Part shown: one piece after another, positions 1 through 6,540 of the stretch
Numbering within the stretch: position 1 is the first letter of the stretch
Layout of the letters: each line of letters begins with the position of its first letter
DNA from: an uncultured Lachnospiraceae bacterium
Lineage (GTDB): Bacteria > Bacillota > Clostridia > Lachnospirales > Lachnospiraceae
Length of the DNA: 7,312 nucleotides
NCBI GenBank assembly: GCA_902784025.1
Contig: CACZTF010000064.1
Span: 1-7,312, forward strand
Reading direction: 5' to 3'
Notes under the pieces: generated by a model
Database searches by the model: none
What the model was told of the DNA's origin: nothing
What the model saw: only the letters and a program-made list of their open reading frames with translations
Position numbers and translations under genes: made by a program

Positions 1-327
1 CTGGGCGTAAAAATGGACCGTGCCTCCTGATGATGTTTTTGCCAGCTTTACTCCATCCTTTAAAAGAGTATAGGTATACCCTGAAGGCAGGTTTCCGTTA
101 TTTACCTTCGTCCATGCCTGGTTTCCGGCAGCATCTGTAAGAAGCCATTTGTCGTCCATGTCACGGTAGGCCTTCCATCCTGCAAATGTACTTCCGCTTT
201 TGCTTATCTTAAGCGCTGACGTAGTCAGGGTCGGGGTACTTGTTCCGTAAGGTATCTTTGTTGTCTGTGACAGGGCATTACTGCTGTCATCTTTATGATA
301 CATTACCGTGAAATCCCTTGAATTCCA
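1..327 (-). repeat. tandem coding repeat, second unit (327 bp)
   Basis: This unit encodes residues 139-247 of the repeat protein. It aligns to 328-654 at an exact offset of 327 bp with no indels seen. Positions 32-87 are identical to 359-414 over 56 bp, whereas the half of the unit encoding the N-terminal segment has diverged much more. The window begins exactly at a unit boundary, so more copies may follow to the left. Confidence 0.9.
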
Positions 328-741
328 CTGGGCGTAAAAATGAACCGTGCCGCCCGCAGATGTTTTTGCCAGCTTTACTCCATCCTTTAAAAGAGTATAG
401 GTATACCCTGAAGGGAGATTTCCGTTACTTACCTTTGTCCACGCCTGATTCCCCGAAGAATCTGTCAGGAGCCATTTATCGTCCGAGTCGCGGTAAGCTT
501 TCCAGCCTGCAAATGTACTTCCGTTCTTGCTTAATTTTAACTCAGCGGCAGTCTTTGTTTTAGTACTTGTTCCAAATACAACTTTTGTAGTCGTCGACAA
601 CGCCTGACTGTTTTCATCAGGATAGTATGCCACGACAAAATCCTTGCTTGATGCAGCAGCGTACGTATCCCTCAAACCAAAGCTCGCGGTTATAAAAACA
701 GCAGACAAAACGACAATTATTATCGCAAAAAACTTTTTCAC
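1..741 (-). CDS. secreted Listeria-Bacteroides (Flg_new/InlB B-like) repeat protein, N-terminal part
   Basis: This is the 5' end of a gene that runs off the left edge; 247 codons are visible with no stop. I place the start at the GTG at 741 (MKKFFAIII...). The site AAGGAG (751-756) lies 9 nt upstream of it, whereas the in-frame ATG at 748-750 directly abuts that site. Residues 1-29 look like a Sec signal peptide: two lysines, a hydrophobic stretch from about residue 4 to 22, and likely cleavage near TYA/AAS at about 27-30. After it come two tandem 109-residue units (30-138 and 139-247). Each has the family hallmarks: a YGTST/FGTST turn, STFAGWKAYRD, and a closing GTVHFYAQW. Such repeats occur in surface proteins of Firmicutes and Bacteroidetes; the Pfam name Flg_new does not mean a flagellar role. 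No anchor or catalytic domain is visible, and those would lie beyond the edge. A terminator and its own promoter separate it from the neighbouring operon, so a functional link is not implied. Secretion and repeat class are fairly sure; the role (adhesion or a spacer stalk) is inference. Confidence 0.85.
   Translation of the reverse strand, partial: MKKFFAIIIVVLSAVFITASFGLRDTYAAASSKDFVVAYYPDENSQALSTTTKVVFGTSTKTKTAAELKLSKNGSTFAGWKAYRDSDDKWLLTDSSGNQAWTKVSNGNLPSGYTYTLLKDGVKLAKTSAGGTVHFYAQWNSRDFTVMYHKDDSSNALSQTTKIPYGTSTPTLTTSALKISKSGSTFAGWKAYRDMDDKWLLTDAAGNQAWTKVNNGNLPSGYTYTLLKDGVKLAKTSSGGTVHFYAQ
328..654 (-). repeat. tandem coding repeat, first unit (327 bp)
   Basis: This is the first full 109-codon unit after the signal peptide (residues 30-138). 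It shares KWLLTD, GNQAWTKV, NGNLPSGYTYTLLKDG and HFYAQ with the second unit. The conserved half corresponds to the AGW...YAQW core of the Listeria-Bacteroides repeat, and the variable half is the segment before STFAGW. Confidence 0.9.
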
Positions 742-750
742 TTTGACCAT

Positions 751-756
751 CTCCTT
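751..756 (-). promoter_or_regulatory. ribosome binding site of the repeat protein
   Basis: The site reads AAGGAG on the minus strand. It is followed by 9 nt (ATGGTCAAA) and then GTG. An in-frame ATG touches the site with no spacer, so the GTG at 741 is the more likely start, giving the usual MKKFF signal-peptide beginning. Confidence 0.7.
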
Positions 757-839
757 CTGTATATAACACAAAAAACCTAAACTAAAAAATATGTCCTACT
801 AAACCGCTTTTAATTGTTAAAAAATAAACTTATTACTTA

Positions 840-868
840 ATAATATCACTTTTCTGAAAAAAGGTAAA
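840..868 (-). promoter_or_regulatory. candidate sigma-A promoter of the repeat protein gene
   Basis: On the minus strand a -35-like TTTACC (863-868) is separated by 17 bp from a -10-like TATTAT (840-845). It lies downstream of the preceding operon's terminator and would start transcription near 833. That would leave an AT-rich leader of about 90 nt before the GTG at 741. The spacing is ideal and the -35 is imperfect. Confidence 0.55.
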
Positions 869-930
869 GTATATTTAATGATTTTTTGACTTTCGGATCA
901 CTGTGTTTTTTATTTTTTTCATATCTGTCA

Positions 931-961
931 CAAAATAAAAGGCTGTGTTTTTTTCACAGCC
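931..961 (-). terminator. rho-independent terminator closing the operon
   Basis: On the minus strand the 7-bp stem GGCTGTG (955-961) pairs with CACAGCC (941-947) around a seven-A loop. It is followed directly by TTTTATTTT. It begins about 35 bp after the stop codon of the large FkbH-type gene. Read on the plus strand, the hairpin lacks a good T tract, so it is directional. Confidence 0.88.
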
Positions 962-994
962 CGATTTGATCCGTATAAATATATTATCCGTATA

Positions 995-3900
995 TTAAAC
1001 GAATACTATATCATTCATTTTTTTATTCAATTCATCAACTTTCTCTTTAAGCATCTGCAGCTCAACAGACAGGCTGTTTTCAGCATCTGCATCTTTTATT
1101 CCGGCATCTTTGATAGAACTGCGGATTCCTTCCACTATAAGTTCTGCCACCTTTTTGTTTCCTTCCGGAGAATATGCATAGGGCAGGATAAAATAATCAC
1201 CTCTGTCAGGATTCTTGAATGCCGGGAAAGTATCCACTTTAATGACTTCGTTTTCGTTTAAAGCATCCCACTCAAACCAATGGGTCCGGGGCGCCCAGCT
1301 TTCATGTAACCAGTTTTCTGTAATAAGAACGACTATATCATTCTCCTCGTAGTCTATGCTTTCCATAAGATTCAGGGTCTCGGAAAAGTTTGATATACCC
1401 CACGAATTTGCGTAATTTACTACTCTGTAAGGTTCTTCCAGCATAGATGTGATATAAGAAGCTATGGTTTTCTCATCCCTGACACCTGAACCGAAAGCAA
1501 GTCTTCCACCGAAAACATATACTGTCCCCTCATATTCTTTGGGATTGCCGGCAGTTTTTCGCACACCGCCCTTGATATTAAGATAATCGCTGCTTATGTT
1601 CTTAAATTTTGATATACCCTTTTCCTTATCCTTTTTGGACGCGGGTTTTACCAGTGTCTGAAGCAGCTCTTCCTTGTGGGTCTTGTAATAAGGTGCGATA
1701 AACTTATTATTTTTTAATTTCTTTGTAAGAATATCATTATCCAGCTTCTCCAGTTTTCTTTCAAAAGGATTGACAAATGTAAATGACATACCGTAAAAAC
1801 GTTTTACCGCACCGCTTCTTACGACAACAGGACTGATCATGCCCGGATTCTTCTCAAGGAAACGCTTCATAAAGATATTTGTTTTTGTACAACACAGTAT
1901 CTTATTCAGCCAGTGTATCCTGCATCCTGTTTTATCAAAAAGTGACAAAAACAATTTCCACTGATAATGGTCTGTAGCAAATAAAAGATCGTCTTTTTCA
2001 GTCAGATCAATATCTTTATTAAGATGCTTCACCTGTATATCACCATAGGTACAGTCAAAGGTGAACAGTTTTGAATCCGCAGAATAAACATTTTTTATCC
2101 TGATACCTGCAGAAAGAATAAACGGAATGATGATCTCTCCTGTCCTTCTGTCAGTAAAGACCGATATTTCACCGATATCCGATTCTTTAAAATAGTCGGC
2201 AAAATTCACTCCGCTTGCCGCGATCTCAGACAACAGTCTGTTGTTCATACGAAATACTTTATCCGCTTTTTCGGAATCGGAGATAATTCCGCTTACCAGT
2301 TTACCGCTGACATGAGGAATATTTTCAGTATACATTGAATATTCCGGATCAAAAAATTCTATTATCCTCTGTATACTGTAATCGATCTTGCTGTTTTCTA
2401 TTCTTAATTCCGGATCCGGAGAAGCAGACTTTCTTATATAGACTGTTACCCACCATATACCTGTTTTGTCAATATTGATAAAAGACTCTTCCTTATCTGA
2501 CCAATCCGTTTCGTTTTCAATAAAACGTCCTCTTACAAAAACGTGTTTATATTCATAATCACTATTATCTGAACCTTCACGCATAACTTTAGATACCATG
2601 ATCCCGTTTCGGATGAAAGCACAGGTTTTTATCTCTCCAAACTCTTTATCGCTGACTTCTTTATAAACAGCATTTTCCGGAGCATCACCCATGATATTAT
2701 CTTTAAGATCCGGATCAGAATTATCTTCAAAGGATATACCGGAATCTGATGAATTGATGACCTTCATCATTTCATTAGCTATCCTGCTTCCCACGACCCT
2801 GTTATAATGATTGCTGCAAGTATCGAAAAAATCCGCCGGACTCTTGGCATATTTTCTTATGTCTATCAGATAGAGATTATCAAAGTTTCTGTCAAGCTCT
2901 TCCGCAAGTTCATTTAATCTGATGCGGCTGCGGTAATCCTCATCCTCTCCTAATGAAGGGAACACAACCTCCGGAACTGTCATGAGCAGAAGCTTACATC
3001 CTTTGTGTAAATGCTCCAGTACATAGACAAGCTCTTCCTTTATATCTTCAATACTTACTTTTTCACGACTGTATTCTTCCAGTATGTTTTTCGATGCATT
3101 ATCTGACGAAAGGGCTACTCTTGAATAAAATCTCTTACCGGTTTTTTTCGAAGTATATTTATAAGTCGTGAACTCACCGTCTAAAGTGATGAAAACAAAA
3201 CCTGTGTCTTCATCAAAAACATCAGGATAGAATGTATATCTTCCGTCAAGTATCTTAACCTGATCCAGCCACTCTTTCTTTATACCCTCATCCTCCCGTG
3301 CGATAACCCCAAGGTTACATACAGAGGGTCCGGGATCGATCTCAGCGAAGACAGGATCCGTAAGCTGCGGCTCTATATATGCCCATACCGGTCGTAAAGG
3401 ACATGTTCCGTACGCTATGAATCTTTTGCCGGTTACAGATTTATTTTCTTTTACTTCGTCATTTTCAGAGTTGGGGGATGTTTCCATGTTTATCCATCCG
3501 GGTCTGTCATTCTTGTTCAGCTCGGACGCAACCTCACCCTCAACCTTTAACTCGGGATATCCAAGTTCTGAATACAGCCACTGTTCCACCCCCATTCCGA
3601 GGATCCTGCATGAAAGAACCAGCTGAAGAGTTTTACCGTCTTTCACGGCATAACAGCCTACAATACCGTGGTCTCCGTATTTATCCTTAACCTTGACATA
3701 TCCGCTTCTGATATCAGGATCAGTAAAAATCTTTTTTACCTCTTCCTCTGTTATTCTGTCCTTGGTATAATTCAGCTGGTTGTTCCGGTGGATCATCTCA
3801 TGTATCCTTTCAAGCTGATCCGAACAATCCTCGAACAGTTCAACCTTTATTTCGGACTGATAAAGAAACTCTTCATTGGAAGCGCTGTTTTTTCTGGCCT

Positions 3901-4366
3901 CAGTCTTTGTTTCCAGGATCTTGTACTGTTTAAGTCTTGTATGGTCAGAATCATCCTTACCCTCAAAAGCCTTGTCCTTTGTAAGCTTAATGAACTCGTC
4001 CGGCAAAGCTGTCTGAAGTCCTTCGGTAATGTAAGAAGCTTCTTTAAGGTTGTTGATATTATCGTCTACAAAAATAACATTTACGGGACGAAGATTCATA
4101 TCTTCGATGATCTGTTTCACCCTGGCCCCTTTTGCAGTCCAATCTATGGAAGAGAAAACAAAATAATCCCATACCCCTTCTTTTATAAGCTCATTTTTTG
4201 CAACTTCATGATCATTTTTTGAACAGATGGAATTCACTATTCCTCTGTCAGTAAGCTTCTTTACTATTTCTATATTTTCAGGAATAGGCTCTACTTCTCC
4301 GTCTGAAATCGTTCCTTTCCAAAAGGTCTCATCAAGATCCCATATAACAAGTTTTATTTTTTCCAT
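995..4366 (-). CDS. giant FkbH-type HAD / SGNH-like fusion protein (1123 aa)
   Basis: I place the start at the ATG at 4366: GGAGG (4376-4380) lies 9 nt upstream, whereas the longer GTG start at 4384 overlaps that site. Residues 1-135 form a HAD-IIIC domain with DLDETFWKG (nucleophile D10, general acid D12), motif II around S47 in CSKND, and acidic motif FVDDN (D101/D102). Residues about 173-295 resemble the GNAT-like half of FkbH proteins (NNQLNYTKDR, SCRILGMGVEQ). Known FkbH proteins load glyceryl units from 1,3-bisphosphoglycerate onto an acyl carrier protein. Residues about 314-535 look like an SGNH/GSCFA or DUF6270-like domain, with AYGTCP near its start and D515/H520 near its end. Residues about 565-650 seem beta-rich, and 650-920 are unassigned. 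Residues 948-1083 resemble a second SGNH fold (VYVFGG, TIASYI, RVVNY, SPEGNKKVAE) without an obvious catalytic serine or histidine. A short coiled coil (1096-1118) ends the protein. No signal peptide or membrane segment is visible, so it is cytoplasmic. It is the last gene of the operon. The likely role is making or moving an acyl or glyceryl substituent for a surface glycan. The N-terminal family is confident, the rest less so. Confidence 0.85.
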   Translation of the reverse strand: MEKIKLVIWDLDETFWKGTISDGEVEPIPENIEIVKKLTDRGIVNSICSKNDHEVAKNELIKEGVWDYFVFSSIDWTAKGARVKQIIEDMNLRPVNVIFVDDNINNLKEASYITEGLQTALPDEFIKLTKDKAFEGKDDSDHTRLKQYKILETKTEARKNSASNEEFLYQSEIKVELFEDCSDQLERIHEMIHRNNQLNYTKDRITEEEVKKIFTDPDIRSGYVKVKDKYGDHGIVGCYAVKDGKTLQLVLSCRILGMGVEQWLYSELGYPELKVEGEVASELNKNDRPGWINMETSPNSENDEVKENKSVTGKRFIAYGTCPLRPVWAYIEPQLTDPVFAEIDPGPSVCNLGVIAREDEGIKKEWLDQVKILDGRYTFYPDVFDEDTGFVFITLDGEFTTYKYTSKKTGKRFYSRVALSSDNASKNILEEYSREKVSIEDIKEELVYVLEHLHKGCKLLLMTVPEVVFPSLGEDEDYRSRIRLNELAEELDRNFDNLYLIDIRKYAKSPADFFDTCSNHYNRVVGSRIANEMMKVINSSDSGISFEDNSDPDLKDNIMGDAPENAVYKEVSDKEFGEIKTCAFIRNGIMVSKVMREGSDNSDYEYKHVFVRGRFIENETDWSDKEESFINIDKTGIWWVTVYIRKSASPDPELRIENSKIDYSIQRIIEFFDPEYSMYTENIPHVSGKLVSGIISDSEKADKVFRMNNRLLSEIAASGVNFADYFKESDIGEISVFTDRRTGEIIIPFILSAGIRIKNVYSADSKLFTFDCTYGDIQVKHLNKDIDLTEKDDLLFATDHYQWKLFLSLFDKTGCRIHWLNKILCCTKTNIFMKRFLEKNPGMISPVVVRSGAVKRFYGMSFTFVNPFERKLEKLDNDILTKKLKNNKFIAPYYKTHKEELLQTLVKPASKKDKEKGISKFKNISSDYLNIKGGVRKTAGNPKEYEGTVYVFGGRLAFGSGVRDEKTIASYITSMLEEPYRVVNYANSWGISNFSETLNLMESIDYEENDIVVLITENWLHESWAPRTHWFEWDALNENEVIKVDTFPAFKNPDRGDYFILPYAYSPEGNKKVAELIVEGIRSSIKDAGIKDADAENSLSVELQMLKEKVDELNKKMNDIVFV

Positions 4367-4375
4367 AGAATGTTT

Positions 4376-4380
4376 CCTCC
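4376..4380 (-). promoter_or_regulatory. ribosome binding site that decides the start of the FkbH-type gene
   Basis: GGAGG on the minus strand stands 9 nt before ATG at 4366. The upstream in-frame GTG (4384) overlaps this site and would add six residues (MWRKHS) that match nothing in FkbH proteins, which normally begin just before the DLDxT motif. Confidence 0.8.
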
Positions 4381-4398
4381 ACACAAAAAATGATGATC

Positions 4399-4428
4399 AT
4401 AATATCAAATGTATAACTGTTTTGTCAT
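4399..4428 (-). promoter_or_regulatory. possible internal promoter before the FkbH-type gene
   Basis: In the 104-bp gap between the SDR and FkbH-type genes the minus strand shows ATGACA (4423-4428), an 18-bp spacer and TATTAT (4399-4404). The FkbH-type gene could thus be transcribed alone as well as with the operon. A copy of a 10-bp direct repeat (see the repeat entry) lies in the spacer and could be an operator. No terminator with a T tract is visible in the gap, so read-through is also expected. Confidence 0.35.
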
Positions 4429-4461
4429 TTTTTGCAGCTGATAACTATTTGAACTGTTTTG
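4415..4461. repeat. pair of 10-bp direct repeats in the intergenic gap
   Basis: AACTGTTTTG occurs at 4415-4424 and again at 4452-4461, 37 bp apart. The second copy also forms one arm of a 6-bp inverted repeat (AACTGT 4452-4457, ACAGTT 4467-4472) that overlaps the stop codon of the SDR gene. It could be a regulator binding site or chance in AT-rich DNA. Confidence 0.4.
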
Positions 4462-4470
4462 CCGATACAG

Positions 4471-5211
4471 TTAAAAATACTCATAACCACCGTGTATATC
4501 TATAATAGCACCATTCATATATGTGTTTAACAGAACTGACACTGTAATATCCGCTACCTCTTCAGGCGTACCAAATCTGTGCAGCGCTATTTTTTTCTCT
4601 ATCCTCTCTCTAACCTCAGGAGCCCGTGATGCCTGCCATGAAGTATCTATAAAACCGGGAGCTACTGCATTTATCCTTATGCCTTTTGACTCAAGTTCTT
4701 TAACAAGAACCTTTGCTAAAAATACAACCCCCGCTTTAGATATACTGTATACAACACTGGAGCTGTACTCTTTTCTTCCTGCGTATGATCCCATAAGGAG
4801 AACGCTTCCGTTTTGGTTCATGCGGTTTTTAAATTTCTGCAGAAGAAATACCGGAACCGTAAGATTAGTCTGCATGATCTTATTCCACATATCAAATGTG
4901 TAATCATCAAATTTCGCGTACTGCGAAATGCCAACATTCAGAACGATATGATCAAGGAAAATATCGTTACTTTGAAAATGATCAAAAAGACTCTCAAGCC
5001 CCTCTTCAGAGCCCATATCGGCCTTTACAAGCTGCAACTTATGCCGCTGTTCTTTGTCAATTTCCGATATCAGAGCCTTTGCTTTTTCTTCGTTATGTCC
5101 GTAATTAACGTAAATAACATCATTATCATCTTCAGATACGGCCAGTATCTTTTTTACTATAGCTTTTCCTATTCCGTCAGTTCCGCCTGTTATCAAATAC
5201 GTTTTACCCAT
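4471..5211 (-). CDS. classical SDR family NAD(P)-dependent oxidoreductase (FabG-like)
   Basis: This 246-residue protein is a complete classical short-chain dehydrogenase/reductase of normal length. The Rossmann nucleotide-binding motif TGGTDGIG is at residues 8-15. The NAG-type motif is altered to NVG (92-94). The catalytic tetrad is present as N116, S142 (GSYAG), Y155 and K159 (YSISK), and APGFIDT (184-190) follows as in FabG-type enzymes. AAGGAG (5218-5223) stands 6 nt before ATG at 5211. Residue 37, after the second strand (IYVNYGHN), is a tyrosine, so NADPH or NADH preference cannot be called safely. It follows the cytidylyltransferase fusion by 18 bp and is in the same operon. It probably reduces a keto intermediate, or oxidises a hydroxyl, of the building block made by the neighbouring genes; a role in fatty-acid synthesis is unlikely in this context. 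The family is certain, the substrate unknown. Confidence 0.95.
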   Translation of the reverse strand: MGKTYLITGGTDGIGKAIVKKILAVSEDDNDVIYVNYGHNEEKAKALISEIDKEQRHKLQLVKADMGSEEGLESLFDHFQSNDIFLDHIVLNVGISQYAKFDDYTFDMWNKIMQTNLTVPVFLLQKFKNRMNQNGSVLLMGSYAGRKEYSSSVVYSISKAGVVFLAKVLVKELESKGIRINAVAPGFIDTSWQASRAPEVRERIEKKIALHRFGTPEEVADITVSVLLNTYMNGAIIDIHGGYEYF

Positions 5212-5229
5212 ATCCCGCTCCTTAAATGA

Positions 5230-6528
5230 TCACATATCCTTCAGCTTTTTTATAAGCTTCATGATCTTTACAGAATCCTCTTCAAGAACCTTATATTTAG
5301 GATACTTTCCGCTTTCTATGACGGAAATGACTTCCATAAACAGATATCTTTTTCCGTTTCCGTCATGATTAAAGCTGTATCTCTGCATAAACTCCTTATT
5401 ATAGTGCTTTATCCTGTAATATCTCAGGTTCCACCAGTCATCAGGAATAAAGAGACGTCCGGTTTCTCCTATAACCTCCAGACCGCTTTCTATCTCATAC
5501 CCTGCGCCTATATTTATCTTAACTTCACCCTCATCTGTAACAAAATACACAGAATAATAATTTCCGTCTTTACTTATAAATTTACTTAATTTTTTGATCC
5601 TTCCGTCAAAGATCTTGGTTGCTACGTAAAGGGACAGATATAATATCTTGTCGGTATTCTGCTCTCCGTTTTCAAAAACATTCGAATCCACATTGATATT
5701 CAGACTGCACAGATTTCCGACGATATTTCCTTTCAGATACCATAAAAGCTGGTCAAACTGTCTGTTATAAGCAATGCTGATATTATCAAATACAGGACAT
5801 TTTTTTTCTTTTGCTCTCTTATGAAGCGCTATAATATCTTTGGGATCCTCTAAGCTGTACCCGTCATAAATAACATACTTCTTCATTTCGATAGCGCGCA
5901 TCAGATAATCCTTAAAATCTCCTCCTGAACCGGGCTCCATCTGAAAAAACAGTATGTCAGACTTATCCAAAAGGGTGTCAAAATCATCTGTCCAGTAATC
6001 CAGCTGATGTTTCTGGCCAAACGCTTTAGCCTTTTTTTTGTCAGGATGAAAAACCCCCTCGCAGCTGAGGCCGCTCACCAGTTTGGATTCAACGATGGTT
6101 TCATTATCGTCTTCCCTGTTGGTCGCTATGCCTATTTTATATATTTTCCCTTCGTTTCTCAGCTGTGTGGAACTTATGTTTTTAGTACGTTCAAGATATA
6201 CTATCTTGCAGTATTCCTGAATATAGTCAAACTTGCCTATCCAGTCGGAACCGATCGCAAAAATATCAACCTTATACTTCTTGATATCTCTCAGCTTCTG
6301 TCCTTGATATTCCTCAACGATTATCTTATCCGCAAATCCTGAATTCCTGACGTTTTCTATCCTTTTCATCAGGCTGTCTTTAACATTCAGCTTACCCCTG
6401 TCTATATCAAAATTTTCACTGGTCACTCCAACGATAAGATAATCCCCTAATTCTTTTGCCCTTTTAAGAATATTGTAATGTCCCTTATGAAACAGGTCAA
6501 AGGTACCGTATGTAATAACTGTTTTCAT
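5230..6528 (-). CDS. TagD-like cytidylyltransferase fused to a Gfo/Idh/MocA-like oxidoreductase domain (432 aa)
   Basis: Residues 1-128 match glycerol-3-phosphate cytidylyltransferase (TagD/TarD) along its full usual length. GTFDLFHKGH carries the HxGH motif (H14-H17), GSDW is at 93-96, and RTKNISST (114-121) is the second nucleotide-binding signature. The expected reaction is CTP plus a polyol phosphate giving a CDP-polyol and pyrophosphate. Residues 129-432 follow the Gfo/Idh/MocA order: a first strand at 129-135, the EGVFHPDKKKA region, TLLDKSDILFF, a helix and KKYVIYDGYSLEDP, then a C-terminal alpha/beta domain. However, the first strand lacks the glycine-rich GxGxxG, and the usual EKP motif is replaced around DGYSLEDP (222-229), so normal dinucleotide catalysis is doubtful. 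GGAGG (6536-6540) lies inside the preceding gene, 7 nt before ATG 6528, and that gene's TAA overlaps the ATG. The two are probably translationally coupled. CDP-ribitol synthesis pairs a separate reductase and cytidylyltransferase (TarJ/TarI), which supports joint synthesis here by analogy. The substrate is unknown. Confidence 0.9.
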   Translation of the reverse strand: MKTVITYGTFDLFHKGHYNILKRAKELGDYLIVGVTSENFDIDRGKLNVKDSLMKRIENVRNSGFADKIIVEEYQGQKLRDIKKYKVDIFAIGSDWIGKFDYIQEYCKIVYLERTKNISSTQLRNEGKIYKIGIATNREDDNETIVESKLVSGLSCEGVFHPDKKKAKAFGQKHQLDYWTDDFDTLLDKSDILFFQMEPGSGGDFKDYLMRAIEMKKYVIYDGYSLEDPKDIIALHKRAKEKKCPVFDNISIAYNRQFDQLLWYLKGNIVGNLCSLNINVDSNVFENGEQNTDKILYLSLYVATKIFDGRIKKLSKFISKDGNYYSVYFVTDEGEVKINIGAGYEIESGLEVIGETGRLFIPDDWWNLRYYRIKHYNKEFMQRYSFNHDGNGKRYLFMEVISVIESGKYPKYKVLEEDSVKIMKLIKKLKDM

Positions 6529-6540
6529 TATAATTCCTCC
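6526..6540 (-). promoter_or_regulatory. translational coupling junction (TAATG overlap with internal RBS)
   Basis: The TAA of the ThDP gene (6528-6530) shares a base with the ATG of the cytidylyltransferase fusion (6526-6528). GGAGG (6536-6540) sits within the last codons of the upstream gene, 7 nt before the ATG. This arrangement usually keeps two products in step, and it indicates the two enzymes work together. Confidence 0.8.

Noticed and set aside
1..654. Possible CRISPR-like or mobile repeat array
   Set aside because: The 327-bp period keeps an open frame of 109 codons per unit and has no spacers; the repeats are protein-coding Listeria-Bacteroides units.
3668..4222. Plus-strand open frame of 184 codons
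   Set aside because: It lies antisense to the FkbH-type coding sequence, whose protein signatures are clear, and its translation resembles no family I recognise. The other plus-strand frames in the window are rejected for the same reason.
4367..4384. GTG start of the FkbH-type gene at 4384
   Set aside because: It overlaps the GGAGG site that correctly spaces the ATG at 4366, and the extra six residues have no match in the family.
4452..4472. Terminator after the SDR gene
   Set aside because: The stem is only 6 bp, overlaps the stop codon and is not followed by a T tract on the minus strand.
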